44,116 nucleotides of DNA from the NCBI GenBank assembly GCA_002327765.1, contig DCUH01000064.1, positions 1 to 44,116 of the forward strand, read 5' to 3'. The position numbers and the translations under genes are program-made. Numbering within the stretch: position 1 is the stretch's first letter; every line of letters starts with the position of its first letter. Of this stretch, positions 33,625 through 42,279 are shown piece by piece. The DNA comes from a bacterium UBA2219. GTDB lineage: Bacteria; Desulfobacterota; Deferrimicrobia; Deferrimicrobiales; Deferrimicrobiaceae. The notes beneath the pieces were generated by a model. It worked only from the letters and a program-made list of their open reading frames with translations. It was not told the DNA's origin and made no database searches.

Positions 33625-33728
33625 CCTGCCTCCCCTCCCGGTTCTGCGACGGCGCCGTGGCGCCGCTTCGGAACGGTCTTTAGGTAGTCACGCCCTCCCC
33701 TGCGACGTTAGTATACAGCGCTTTCCGG

Positions 33729-34748
33729 CTAGTCGAGGAAGTCGAGAAGCGACCGCGAGAGGATCTTCGCGGTGGACGCCTGGACCGCCGTGAGCACCGT
33801 GTTCGCCTTCGCGAGGTCGCTGGCGGCCGCCACGATATCCGCGTCCTCCACGGAGGAGAGGGTGCCTCGCGTCGCGAGGTTCTCGTCCTCGATCCGCGCC
33901 GCCTGGCCCTCGAGCCGGTTAAGCCGCGCCCCGAGGTCGGCCCGCACGACGTTCACGTGCTCCGCCATGTCGTCCAGCGTCGACAGCAGGGCGGAGATCC
34001 TTTGCGTGTTCCCGCTCTGCAACGCCCCGCAGAGGACGTCCGCCATCTCCATGGCGTTGTTGAAGGCGAACGAGTCGAGAAGCGCGCCCCCGCCCGACGT
34101 TGCCGAATCGCGGATCTCGACGGTGATGGTGGACGTGCCTCCCCCCGGAATGTAGTGCGCGTAGACCCCTTCGCCGATCTCCACGACCTCCTCCGCGGCG
34201 GGCGCGTACTGGAAGACGGCGTCCCCCGGGACGTTTTGGGATAGCAGCATCCCGCCGCCGATCCCGACGTTGATCGCGCCGGAATCCCCCCGGTACGCGT
34301 AGGACGACGTGTCGAACGCGGCGGTGTCGGTCTGGAATCCCGAGAAGATGTAGTCGCCGCCGACCTTCGTGTTGGCGAGCGAAAGGAGCTGGTCCCGGAG
34401 CTGTCCGACTTCCGCGGCGAGGGCGGCCCGGGAGGAATCGGTCGCCGTGCCGCTCGCCCCCTGGACCGCGAGCGCCTTCACGCGGGTGAGGGCGGTGTTG
34501 ACCGAGGAAAGGGCCGAATCGGCCGAGGTGAGGGCGCTCGCCGCCCCCTCGATGTTTCCAAGGCACTGCTCGCCCGCGGCGATGGAGACCTTGTAGGCCA
34601 TCGCCCGCGAAGTCCCCGTCGGGTCGTCCGACGGCTTGTTGATCCTCTTCCCCGAGGAGATCTGCTCGTTCAGCCGGTACATCTCCGAAAGGGACTTCAT
34701 CAGGGAGTCGCTGGCCTGGCGGTATACCTGGAGGGTGGAGATTCTCAT
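33729..34748 (-). CDS. flgL: Hook-filament junction protein FlgL
   Basis: A 339-residue flagellin-like protein: MRISTLQVYRQASDSLMKSL, LNEQISSGKRINKPSDDP and a C-terminal DADIVAAASDLAKANTVL pattern. The middle is variable. Its ATG overlaps the flgK stop as ATGA. FlgL (HAP3) joins the hook to the filament together with FlgK. Confidence 0.95.
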   Translation of the reverse strand: MRISTLQVYRQASDSLMKSLSEMYRLNEQISSGKRINKPSDDPTGTSRAMAYKVSIAAGEQCLGNIEGAASALTSADSALSSVNTALTRVKALAVQGASGTATDSSRAALAAEVGQLRDQLLSLANTKVGGDYIFSGFQTDTAAFDTSSYAYRGDSGAINVGIGGGMLLSQNVPGDAVFQYAPAAEEVVEIGEGVYAHYIPGGGTSTITVEIRDSATSGGGALLDSFAFNNAMEMADVLCGALQSGNTQRISALLSTLDDMAEHVNVVRADLGARLNRLEGQAARIEDENLATRGTLSSVEDADIVAAASDLAKANTVLTAVQASTAKILSRSLLDFLD

Positions 34749-36367
34749 AATGCGAGCACCGTCTGGATCAGCTCGTCCGCGACCGATATCAGCCGCGCCG
34801 CCGCCTCGAATCCCCTCTGGTAGACGATGAGGTTCGTGGCCTCCTCGTCGAGGTTCACGCCCGAGGCGGAGTCGCGCTGGCCGGCGAGCTCGGATTGGAG
34901 GTTCGCGTCGAAGGTCCGGAGGTCGGAGGCGTCGGCCGCCATCGAGCCGACCGACGAGACGATCCCCGCGTAATACCCGGAGAACGTCGCGTTCCCCAGT
35001 GTCGGGACGCCCGTGTCGGCGAGGGCGGCCAGGCGCAGCGCGTTCGTGTTGTCGCCGGGCAGGGAGGCCGCGGAGGAAGCGGCGGCGATCCGGTTCGTGC
35101 CCGAAAGCGCCACGGCGAAGTTCGACACCGCCCCGGCCAGGGGGCTTAGGGAGAACGAATCGCCCGCCGCGACCGTGCCGGTCAAGGTGACCGAGATCCC
35201 CTCGAACGCGATGGCGGAGCCCGAGGAGAATGTTCCCGTTTGCACGGTCGCGCCGGTCTCCCGGTTCGTGACGGTGTAGGCGCCCGCCGCGCCGATGGCG
35301 ATGTCGTATTCCGACAGGGTAAGGGCGTTCGGGTCCGTGATCGTCGCGGAGGAGACTTCCGCGCCGTCGGAGGAATCCGCGGAGGACAGGGTGAGGGCCG
35401 TGAAGAAATCGTTCCCGGTCGAGCCGTCGAGGCCGAAGCCGGCGGAGTGGATCCGGTTGATCTCGACCGTCATGGAGGCGGCGAGCTTCCGGAGCTGCAT
35501 CAGCGGGCCTGCCTCGATCGCGGTCCGCGAATCGATCAGGCCGCTCAGGCGCCCCTTGTCGATCCGGGAGGTGACGTCGATTCCCTCGATCCGTATCCTC
35601 GGGTTCCCCGAGGCGTCGGCGGTCGTCGTCATCTCGTTTACGCGCGTCCCGGCGACCAGATTGCGCATCCCCACCATGACGGTCAGGGACCCGTCCGCGT
35701 CCTCGAGGGTGCGCAGCTCCACGAGTTTCCCCAGCTCGGTCAGGAGGCTGCCCCGCGTGTCCCGCAGGTCGTTCGCCGTCGCGCCCGATTTCCCGCCCTC
35801 GATCTTCGCGATTTCCTCGTTCAGGGAGGAGATCTTGCGGGCGATCGTGTTGACCTTGCCCACGAGGTCCGAGATCTCGTCGTTGATCTCGCCGATCGTC
35901 TCCAGGAGGTCCGTCTCCATCTGCTTCGCGGTGGAGACCAGCGATTCGGCGTCCGAGAGGAGGACGGTCCGGCGTGCCGTGTCGTCGGGGTCCGCGGAGA
36001 GCGAACCCCAGGAGTCGAAGAAGGCCAGGAGACTGTCCGACAGGCCGAGGCCCGCCGAGTCGTTGAACACCTGCTCGACCTGCGAAAGGACCTCGTCCAT
36101 CGCCGTCGACTTGCCCAGGCTCTGCTCCTGCCCGAGTAGCTGCCCCTCGATGAACCGGGCGTAGCTCCGCTGGACCCCGGCGACCGTCACGCCCCGGCCG
36201 AGGTAGCCGGCGGAGTTCGCCGCCGGCGTGGCGATCTCGAGGATCACCTCCTGGCGGGTGTAGCCGGGCGTGCTGACGTTGGCGATGTTGTGCCCGGTGA
36301 CGTTGAGAGCGGCCTGGTTCGCGAACAGCGCGGACTTGCCGACGTTCATTATGTTCAGGAGGGACAT
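34745..36367 (-). CDS. flgK: Hook-associated protein FlgK
   Basis: A 540-residue protein: N-terminal rod/hook motif NVTGHNIANVSTPGYTRQEV (about 22-41) and C-terminal SGVNLDEEATNLIVYQRGFEAAARLI near 500-525. Size and ends are normal for FlgK (HAP1). ATG 36367 follows the flgN stop by one base and its end overlaps flgL. Confidence 0.95.
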   Translation of the reverse strand: MSLLNIMNVGKSALFANQAALNVTGHNIANVSTPGYTRQEVILEIATPAANSAGYLGRGVTVAGVQRSYARFIEGQLLGQEQSLGKSTAMDEVLSQVEQVFNDSAGLGLSDSLLAFFDSWGSLSADPDDTARRTVLLSDAESLVSTAKQMETDLLETIGEINDEISDLVGKVNTIARKISSLNEEIAKIEGGKSGATANDLRDTRGSLLTELGKLVELRTLEDADGSLTVMVGMRNLVAGTRVNEMTTTADASGNPRIRIEGIDVTSRIDKGRLSGLIDSRTAIEAGPLMQLRKLAASMTVEINRIHSAGFGLDGSTGNDFFTALTLSSADSSDGAEVSSATITDPNALTLSEYDIAIGAAGAYTVTNRETGATVQTGTFSSGSAIAFEGISVTLTGTVAAGDSFSLSPLAGAVSNFAVALSGTNRIAAASSAASLPGDNTNALRLAALADTGVPTLGNATFSGYYAGIVSSVGSMAADASDLRTFDANLQSELAGQRDSASGVNLDEEATNLIVYQRGFEAAARLISVADELIQTVLAL

Positions 36368-36368
36368 G

Positions 36369-36833
36369 TCATGTCTCCCGCGACAGGAGCGTGCCGCTCG
36401 CGACGGGCTCCGGTGTCCTGCCCCCGAACGCGTTGAAGAAGCCCCTTGCGGTCCGCACGCTGTTCAGCGAACGGTCGACGAGGTGGCGGTTGAAGGCGTT
36501 CAGGTCCTCTATGCTCTGGGCCAGGGAGACGAGCTTGAGGCGGATCCCGGCGAGCTCGGCGTCGCCGGTCCGCTCGGCCAGGGCCCGAAGGGTGAGCTCC
36601 CCTTCGCGGGGCCCCGGGACCTCCGAGGAGAGCGCCGAGGCGAGGCGCTGCCGCTCCTCCTCGAGGAGGCGCAGGCGAAGGAGGAAGGTGTCCTTCTCCT
36701 TCGAGAGCTCCTCCACCGCGCGCACGTCGAACTCGACCAGGTGGGTTCTCTCCTTCTGGAGCAGCCCCACCAGCGCCTTGCAGCACGACTCCTGCTCGCG
36801 CAGGATGGTCTTCATGGCGATCAGGTTGTTCAT
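36369..36833 (-). CDS. flgN: FlgN-family export chaperone
   Basis: A 154-residue, helical protein with a long coiled-coil (about 5-90; LLQKERTHLVEFDVRAVEELSKEK). FlgN is the chaperone for FlgK and FlgL, and the position between flgM and flgK agrees. The family is poorly conserved, so context carries much weight. ATG 36833 overlaps the flgM stop. Confidence 0.88.
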   Translation of the reverse strand: MNNLIAMKTILREQESCCKALVGLLQKERTHLVEFDVRAVEELSKEKDTFLLRLRLLEEERQRLASALSSEVPGPREGELTLRALAERTGDAELAGIRLKLVSLAQSIEDLNAFNRHLVDRSLNSVRTARGFFNAFGGRTPEPVASGTLLSRET

Positions 36834-37129
36834 ATCAGTTCGTCGATCATCCTCCCGGCGATCTTGACGGGGTCCGCGGCATACTTGCCGGACTCGACCA
36901 ACCCCTTGATCTCGGCGACTTTTTCCGTCCGGACGTCCGGGATCGACTTGACGGCCCCCATGATGTCCGCGATCTCCCTGGCCTTCCCGGAAACGTCGAC
37001 CGTGTCCGAAACCTTGGCCCGCCCGGCGGCCTCCGCCGCCCCCGCCTGGTCCAACGTCTCGTTTTTCCCCGCCTTTTGAAGCCTGGCGACATCCGAATTC
37101 TCCGGAGGTTTTCCGCCGTTTACCTTCAT
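36830..37129 (-). CDS. flgM: Anti-sigma-28 factor FlgM
   Basis: A 99-residue protein. The N-terminal half is disordered-looking; the C-terminal half has the FlgM pattern DTVDVSGKAREI, then VKSIPDVRTEKVAEIKGLVESG and AGRMIDELI. FlgM binds sigma-28 until the hook is finished. It has its own sigma-28-like promoter just upstream, so the sigma factor can drive its own inhibitor. No fliA gene is in this window. Confidence 0.93.
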   Translation of the reverse strand: MKVNGGKPPENSDVARLQKAGKNETLDQAGAAEAAGRAKVSDTVDVSGKAREIADIMGAVKSIPDVRTEKVAEIKGLVESGKYAADPVKIAGRMIDELI

Positions 37130-37163
37130 CGCTGCCCCCCGTGTTGCGGTCCTTTACGAATAC

Positions 37164-37190
37164 TTATCGGATAGTCAGCCCCTTCCTTTA
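37164..37190 (-). promoter_or_regulatory. Sigma-28-like promoter of flgM
   Basis: Minus-strand TAAA (37190-37187), 15 bp, TCCGATAA (37171-37164), with a single mismatch to the FliA consensus. The -35 box lies inside the end of the flgJ gene and the -10 just after its stop. The predicted start near 37157 gives a leader of about 28 nt. This would give a late, class-3 supply of FlgM, FlgN, FlgK and FlgL. Confidence 0.78.
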
Positions 37191-38101
37191 GGAATTCCCG
37201 CAAATACCGCCTGGGGGGGGACTTTCCGCCCCTCGTAGTGGACCTCGAAGTGCAGGTGGGGGCCGGTCGAGCGGCCCGTGCTCCCGACTTCGGCGATGAC
37301 CGTGTCCGTGCCGACCCGGTCGCCCGCAGCGACCCGGTTGGCCCGGTTATGGGCGTATCTCGTGACGAGGCCGTCCCCATGGTCGACCTCGACGATGTTC
37401 CCGTATCCCTTCCGGAAGCCGCTGAAGACGACCTCGCCGGCCTTCGCGGGATAGACCTCCGTCCCCTCCGCAGCGGCAATATCGACACCGTGGTGAAACT
37501 TGGCCGCTCCCGTGAACGGGTCCTTCCGGTAGCCGAAGGAGGAGCTGACGCGCCCACCGTCCCGGATGGGAAGCCCCCCTTCCTCCGGGGCGGGCACCGC
37601 CGGGCCGCTCTCTTCCAGGGGCCCGTGGGTGTGCGGGGCGGAGAGCAACCCCGCGGCGACATCAGGCGAAGCGGCCGGGGCAGGCGCGACGGGGGAGGCG
37701 GCGGCCGACGGAGCGACGGACGGCGCGGCGGCGGGAGGCGGCTCGAACCCTTCCGCCGCGGGGGCGATCTCGCCGGAAACATCCTTGTTTTCCAGGTTTT
37801 TTTGCGTATAAGCGGACCGGCCGATCCCTTTGAGGAGCATCTCCTGGAGTCCGAGCCCCTTCGAGGAAAGCAGGCGGGCGAGCTCCATGTCGAACAGCGT
37901 CCCGTACACGTCGCCGCCGAAGCCGCTCCCGCCGGCGGCGGAGGTCCCGGACGCCGACCGCATCGCCTTGACCATTTCATAGGCGAACAGCGACTCCATT
38001 TCCCGGACCGCCGCGCGCATCGCCTCGGGGTCCTTCCGGCCCCGAAGCGACTCGATCCCCTGGGAAAACGGGGCCGCGGGCATGGCGCCGGGGATCGGCA
38101 A
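37175..38101 (-). CDS. flgJ: FlgJ rod-binding domain fused to an M23 peptidase
   Basis: A 308-residue protein. Residues about 20-105 form a FlgJ-type rod-binding domain (AAVREMESLFAYEMVKAM, YGTLFDMELARLL). An Ala/Pro-rich linker (about 115-175) follows, then an M23/LytM metallopeptidase (about 185-300) with HHGVDIAA, RYAHN and GPHLHFEV; the zinc ligands are all visible. Enterobacterial FlgJ uses a glucosaminidase instead. The enzyme would open the cell wall for the rod. Start TTG 38101 has GAGGTG six bases upstream and follows the flgI stop directly; ATG 38083 has no site. Confidence 0.92.
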   Translation of the reverse strand: MPIPGAMPAAPFSQGIESLRGRKDPEAMRAAVREMESLFAYEMVKAMRSASGTSAAGGSGFGGDVYGTLFDMELARLLSSKGLGLQEMLLKGIGRSAYTQKNLENKDVSGEIAPAAEGFEPPPAAAPSVAPSAAASPVAPAPAASPDVAAGLLSAPHTHGPLEESGPAVPAPEEGGLPIRDGGRVSSSFGYRKDPFTGAAKFHHGVDIAAAEGTEVYPAKAGEVVFSGFRKGYGNIVEVDHGDGLVTRYAHNRANRVAAGDRVGTDTVIAEVGSTGRSTGPHLHFEVHYEGRKVPPQAVFAGIPKGRG

Positions 38102-39223
38102 CTACAGCACCTCGAGCTCGGCCCGCAGCGCCCCGGAAGTCCGGAGCGCCTGCAGGATGGCGATCAGGTCCCTCGGCGAGACGCCGAGGGCGTTGAGAGC
38201 GCGCACGACCTCTCCCAGCGAGGCGCCGGACACCTCCATGAGCGAGGCCGCCGACTCCGTGGTCTTCACGTCCTTCTGCGGCACCACCACCGTCTCCGAG
38301 CCCACGGGGCCGAACGGCGCGGGCTGCGACACCTGGAAATCGGTCTTGATCTCGATCGTCAGGTTCCCGTGCGCGATGGCCACGGGCGAGATCTTCACGT
38401 TCTCCCCGATGACGACCGTCCCGGTCTTCTCGTTCACCGTCACGCGCGCCGGCATGTCGATCGGCACCTGGAGCCCCTCGACGGAGGAGATCAGCTCGGG
38501 AAGGCGCCCCTTGTATTCCTCGGGAACCGCGATCCGGACGGTCGCGGGGTCCACGGCGGATGCCCGGTCGCTTTTCAGCTCCTCGTTGATCTTCGCCGCG
38601 ATCCGGGTGGCGTTGGTGAAGTCCTGCCGGTGGAGGAAGAGCCTCAGGGAATCCCCGCCGCCGAGCGTGAAAGGAAGGTCCTTCTCTACGGTCGCCCCGC
38701 CGGGGATGGCCCCGACGGTGGGATGGTTCTTCACGACCTTGGTCCCTCCCCCGCCGCCGACGAACCCGCCGACGGAGACCGCCCCCTGCGCAATCGCATA
38801 CACCTTCCCGTCGGCCGCTTTCAGGGGGGTCATCAGGAGCGTGCCTCCCTGCAGGGTCTTGGCGTCCCCCATGGCGGACACGGTCACGTTGATGCGGGTC
38901 CCGGGCTTCGGGAACGGCGGCAGCGACGCCGTGACCATGACCGCCGCGGTGGTCTTCGACTTGTAGTCGCTCTCGTCGATGGAGACGCCCATCCGCTGCA
39001 GCATGTTGATCGTGGCCTGCATGGCGGGGCCCTTGTTGTCGCCTGCGCCGTCGAGGCCGACGACGAGCCCGTAGCCGATCAGCGGGTTTTCGCGCACGCC
39101 CTCGAACACGGCGAGATCCTTGATCCGCTCGGCGCGGCAGGGCGCAGCGGCGAGGGCGACGAAGGCCGCGGCAAGCAGCAGGACGAGGGCGGCGCCCGCC
39201 CGTTTCACCGGTATGTTCCCCAT
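38102..39223 (-). CDS. flgI: Flagellar P-ring protein FlgI
   Basis: A 373-residue periplasmic protein. The signal peptide covers about 1-31. The mature part has the highly conserved NPLIGYGLVVGLDGAGD, GDAKTLQGGTLLMTPL and SLGEVVRALNALGVSPRDLIAILQ. It forms the ring in the peptidoglycan layer. It directly follows flgH (18-bp gap) and abuts flgJ. Confidence 0.97.
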   Translation of the reverse strand: MGNIPVKRAGAALVLLLAAAFVALAAAPCRAERIKDLAVFEGVRENPLIGYGLVVGLDGAGDNKGPAMQATINMLQRMGVSIDESDYKSKTTAAVMVTASLPPFPKPGTRINVTVSAMGDAKTLQGGTLLMTPLKAADGKVYAIAQGAVSVGGFVGGGGGTKVVKNHPTVGAIPGGATVEKDLPFTLGGGDSLRLFLHRQDFTNATRIAAKINEELKSDRASAVDPATVRIAVPEEYKGRLPELISSVEGLQVPIDMPARVTVNEKTGTVVIGENVKISPVAIAHGNLTIEIKTDFQVSQPAPFGPVGSETVVVPQKDVKTTESAASLMEVSGASLGEVVRALNALGVSPRDLIAILQALRTSGALRAELEVL

Positions 39224-39241
39224 GGCGATGTCAGCGCTCCT

Positions 39242-39955
39242 TCAGAAAGGCCAGACGTTGTCGATGATCCGTACGAGCCAGCCCGGCTTCTGCTTGTCCT
39301 GGAGGACGCCGTTCCCGACGAGGAAGATCTCGGCGTCGGCGACCTTGGTGCTCAGGATCGTGTTCGAAACGGAGATGTCCTCGGGCCGAACCGAGCCCTT
39401 CAGGACCAGCGTCTGCCGTTCGTTGTTGATCGTGATGTCCTTGCGCGACTCGACGGAGAGCGTGCCGTTCGGCATCACTTCCACGACGCGGGCCGTGATC
39501 GTGCCGACGATGGTGCCTTTGCGGTTCGTCGTCCCGTTGCCCGAGAAGTCGTCCGTCATCTGGCCGCTCACGGTGGGCGAGAACGTGTTCCCCTTGCCCC
39601 ACATGTTGTCCTTGCCCAGGTTCAGCGGCATCCCGAAGAACGCCGAGACGCTCGCGTCGAGCGAGGACGAGCGGGCCGTGGCCGTGTCGGCGGCACCCGA
39701 CCCGGAGATGCTCTCCAGCACGTTGATGGTCAGCAGGTCGTTGACCCGGCGCGCCCGGAAGTCCTCGAGCAGGCCGCTGCCCTCGCGCCAGAGGGAGTTG
39801 GAGGTCCTGCCCTCCCCCGACACGTCCTTTTCCGGGACGTATTTCGGGGGCGGAGGCGGAAGGGTGGGCGTCGTCGCGCAGCCGGCGAGGAGAACCCCCG
39901 CGGCGAGCAGGCCGGCGAGCCCTTTCCTAGAAATCGACACGCACCGTGTTTTCAT
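39242..39955 (-). CDS. flgH: Flagellar L-ring lipoprotein FlgH
   Basis: A 237-residue lipoprotein: signal peptide ending LLAGCA (Cys about 26), a Pro-rich tether, then LWREGSGLLEDFRARRVNDLLTI and GTITARVVEVMPNGTLSVES. It forms the outer-membrane ring of the basal body. ATG 39955 overlaps the end of flgA by 29 bp with only a weak upstream GGGG sequence. Confidence 0.95.
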   Translation of the reverse strand: MKTRCVSISRKGLAGLLAAGVLLAGCATTPTLPPPPPKYVPEKDVSGEGRTSNSLWREGSGLLEDFRARRVNDLLTINVLESISGSGAADTATARSSSLDASVSAFFGMPLNLGKDNMWGKGNTFSPTVSGQMTDDFSGNGTTNRKGTIVGTITARVVEVMPNGTLSVESRKDITINNERQTLVLKGSVRPEDISVSNTILSTKVADAEIFLVGNGVLQDKQKPGWLVRIIDNVWPF

Positions 39956-40598
39956 CGACCAGTATCCCCGTGACCGTCTTTTTCGATGCGAGGTTCACGA
40001 CCTTCACGGCGTCGTCCACGTAGGCGTTCTCGCGCGTCTCGCCCCCGGTGGCGATCCGCACCCCGCCGCGCTCGGCGACGAGGATGACCCTGCGCCCGCG
40101 CTTGACGAGCTTCGAGCCGGCGAGGTGTTTCGAAAGCACCGCCATCCCCGGGCCGATCGACCGGTTCATGACCTTCCCGACGACCTCCTGCGGGTCGTGG
40201 TACGCGCCCGCCGGGACCTTCCCGATCTCCGCGCGGGCGACCGACACGTCATCCTCCGCGACGGGACGGTCCCTCCAGAGCCGCCGCGTCGAGACGACGA
40301 TCTCCTCGAAGGCTACGACGTCGGCCTTCGCGGCGACGACGGAGCCGTCCCCGTACTCCATGGAGAAGACGGTCGGCCCGGGGAGCCCCTTCCGGACGAC
40401 GACGCGCCGCAGGGGCCCCGCGGGCGGCTGCGCGTCCAGGGAGAGGTTCCGCAGCTCTACGTCGGACCACGGCCGGACCGAAAGCACGTGGGTCTTGAGC
40501 GCCGCCTCCACCGCGGCCCCGGACGCATGCGCCGCGCCGGGGAACGCCGCCGCCAGGACGGTCAGAAGGAAAAGCGCGACGGTTATCGCCTTCTTCAT
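39927..40598 (-). CDS. flgA: P-ring assembly chaperone FlgA
   Basis: A 223-residue periplasmic protein. Signal peptide about 1-25, then an SAF-type C-terminal domain (about 100-220; VGKVMNRSIGPGMAVLSKHL, VDDAVKVVNLASKKTVTGIL). FlgA assists FlgI polymerisation. ATG 40598 overlaps the flgG stop (ATGA). Confidence 0.93.
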   Translation of the reverse strand: MKKAITVALFLLTVLAAAFPGAAHASGAAVEAALKTHVLSVRPWSDVELRNLSLDAQPPAGPLRRVVVRKGLPGPTVFSMEYGDGSVVAAKADVVAFEEIVVSTRRLWRDRPVAEDDVSVARAEIGKVPAGAYHDPQEVVGKVMNRSIGPGMAVLSKHLAGSKLVKRGRRVILVAERGGVRIATGGETRENAYVDDAVKVVNLASKKTVTGILVDENTVRVDF

Positions 40599-41383
40599 CG
40601 GATCAGGTTGCTGATGGTCTGGAGCATCTCGTCGGAGGCGGTGACCGCCTTCGAGTTGATCTCGTAGGCCCGCTGGCTGACGATCATGTTGACCATCTCC
40701 TCGACGATGTTCACGTTGCTCATCTCGAGGAACCCCTGGTTGATCGTGCCCATCCCCTCGGAGCCGGGGGTCCCGGTGATCGCCTCGCCCGAGGAGTCGG
40801 TCTCGACGAACATGGTCTTGCCGATGGCCTTCAGCCCCGCGGGGTTCGAGAAGCGCGCCAGCGTGAGCTGGCCGACCTCGGTCGGGGTGCTGCTCCCCGC
40901 CTGCATGATGGACACCCTGCCGTCGGTCCCGATCGTGATGCTCGTCGCATTGGTCGGGATCGTGATGGACGGCTCGAGCGGATAGCCGTCGGACGTGACG
41001 ATGCGCCCCTCGTTGTCGAGCTTGAAGGCGCCGCCGCGGGTGTACCCGATCTCGGTGTCGGGCTTCGTAATCTGGAAGAAGCCGTCGCCCTCGATCACCA
41101 GGTCGAGCGGGTTGCCCGTGCTGGAGAAGTCGCCCTGGTCGAAGATCTTCTGGACGGCGATGGTCTTCACGCCGAGCCCGACCTGGATCCCCGTGGGGAG
41201 CACCGACCCCTCGGCGGAGGTGGTGCCCGCCTCCGAGATGGTCTGGTAGATGAGGTCCTGGAAATCGGCCCTCGAACGCTTGTAGCCGGTGGTGTTGACG
41301 TTGGCGAGGTTGTTCGAAATGACGTCGATGTTCAGCTTCTGCGCCTCCATCCCCGTCGCCGCCGTGTAAAGAGACCGGATCAT
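40595..41383 (-). CDS. flgG: Flagellar distal rod protein FlgG
   Basis: A 262-residue protein: MIRSLYTAATGMEAQKLNID, VISNNLANVNTTGYKRSRADFQ and a C-terminal MSNVNIVEEMVNMIVSQRAY, all diagnostic of FlgG. GGGAGG lies before ATG 41383. It follows flgF after 34 bp. Confidence 0.97.
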   Translation of the reverse strand: MIRSLYTAATGMEAQKLNIDVISNNLANVNTTGYKRSRADFQDLIYQTISEAGTTSAEGSVLPTGIQVGLGVKTIAVQKIFDQGDFSSTGNPLDLVIEGDGFFQITKPDTEIGYTRGGAFKLDNEGRIVTSDGYPLEPSITIPTNATSITIGTDGRVSIMQAGSSTPTEVGQLTLARFSNPAGLKAIGKTMFVETDSSGEAITGTPGSEGMGTINQGFLEMSNVNIVEEMVNMIVSQRAYEINSKAVTASDEMLQTISNLIR

Positions 41384-41417
41384 CCTTTCCTCCCTGGCCC
41401 TGTCGCCGCGCTCGGCA

Positions 41418-42128
41418 TTAGACCCTGGCCATCTCGTTGGTGACGCGGCCCGCCGCGTCGTCGAACGCCTTGATCGCCTTCTGGTAGATCTCGAACTCCC
41501 TCAAGGTGGTGATCATCTGGACCATTTCCTTCACCGCGTCGACGTTGGACGACTCGAGGTGCCCCGAGGCCACCGAGGCGGTTGACTCGACCGGCGTTTC
41601 GTCGGAGACGTACTGGCCGTTCTCGAGCTCCCGCAGCGAGGAGGTGTTTTTGAAATCCACGATCTTGAGCGTGTCGATCGGGGTTTCGTTGACGCGGACC
41701 TCGCCGCTGGGGGCGATGTCGACCTTGCCGGGCGGGAGCTGGATCGGGCCGCCGGCCCCCAGGACCTTCCTTCCGTCCTGCGTGACGAGGTAGCCGTCCC
41801 GGCCGATCTGCAGATCGCCCTTCCGCGTGTAGCGGCCCCCCTCGAGGCACAGGAACCCCTTGCCGCTGATGGCGACGTCGAGCGGGTTGCCGGTGGTGAA
41901 ATGCGTCCCGGGCGAGAAGTCGGTCTTGACCTCCGACAGGTCGGTCATCGACTTGCCGTCGTCGCTGTCGGCCGTCCCGCTGATCCCCGAGACGAGGTAC
42001 TCCTGGAAGGAGGTGCGGTCCTTCTTGAAGCCGACGGTGCTCGCGTTGGCGACGTTGTGGGTCAACGTGTCGAGCTGGCCCTGTTTCTGGACCGAACCGG
42101 AGAGCGCGATGTAGATGCCTTTATGCAT
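41418..42128 (-). CDS. flgF: Flagellar proximal rod protein FlgF
   Basis: A 236-residue FlgF: MHKGIYIALSGSVQKQGQL, LTHNVANASTVGFKKDRTSF and C-terminal ESSNVDAVKEMVQMITTLREFE. The start is ATG 42128, the family N-terminus, although no Shine-Dalgarno sequence precedes it; an in-frame ATG at 42158 falls within the sigma-54-like promoter. It is the first gene of the flgFGAHIJ operon. Confidence 0.92.
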   Translation of the reverse strand: MHKGIYIALSGSVQKQGQLDTLTHNVANASTVGFKKDRTSFQEYLVSGISGTADSDDGKSMTDLSEVKTDFSPGTHFTTGNPLDVAISGKGFLCLEGGRYTRKGDLQIGRDGYLVTQDGRKVLGAGGPIQLPPGKVDIAPSGEVRVNETPIDTLKIVDFKNTSSLRELENGQYVSDETPVESTASVASGHLESSNVDAVKEMVQMITTLREFEIYQKAIKAFDDAAGRVTNEMARV

Positions 42129-42134
42129 GGCCGA

Positions 42135-42164
42135 AAGGGGATGCAATCTTGATGCCATCCCCTT
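42135..42164. repeat. 9-bp perfect inverted repeat at the flgF promoter
   Basis: AAGGGGATG (42135-42143) and CATCCCCTT (42156-42164) are perfect complements around a 12-bp centre. The repeat encloses the sigma-54-like core, with GG in one arm and GC in the other. It could be a regulator site or an mRNA-free DNA hairpin; I know no protein for it. Confidence 0.6.
42142..42157 (-). promoter_or_regulatory. Sigma-54-like promoter of the flgF operon
   Basis: Minus-strand TGGCATCAAGATTGCA. TGGCA and TTGCA match, GG and GC are ten bases apart, and two of the seven upstream bases differ. The predicted start near 42131 is three bases before ATG 42128, again a nearly leaderless message. No other promoter is evident in the 151-bp gap 42129-42279. 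Confidence 0.6.
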
Positions 42165-42279
42165 GTTCCGCCGGAAAAAGGGGGCTTTCGGGACGTTCCT
42201 GCGGGAAATGAGGGAAAATCGGGGCCGCGGGGGGAAAATATTTCCCCGGGAGGCAATTTTTGCCGTTCCGGAAGGGGGA

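Noticed and set aside
33625..33728. TAAAGACC and TATACT in the flgL-csrA gap as promoter elements
   Set aside because: Neither pairs with a partner box at a proper spacing; csrA may be read from flgL.
37238..39973. A plus-strand open frame of 911 codons opposite flgJ, flgI and flgH
   Set aside because: It lies antisense to three clear flagellar genes, and its product is Arg/His/Asp-rich low-complexity sequence typical of a GC-rich shadow frame.
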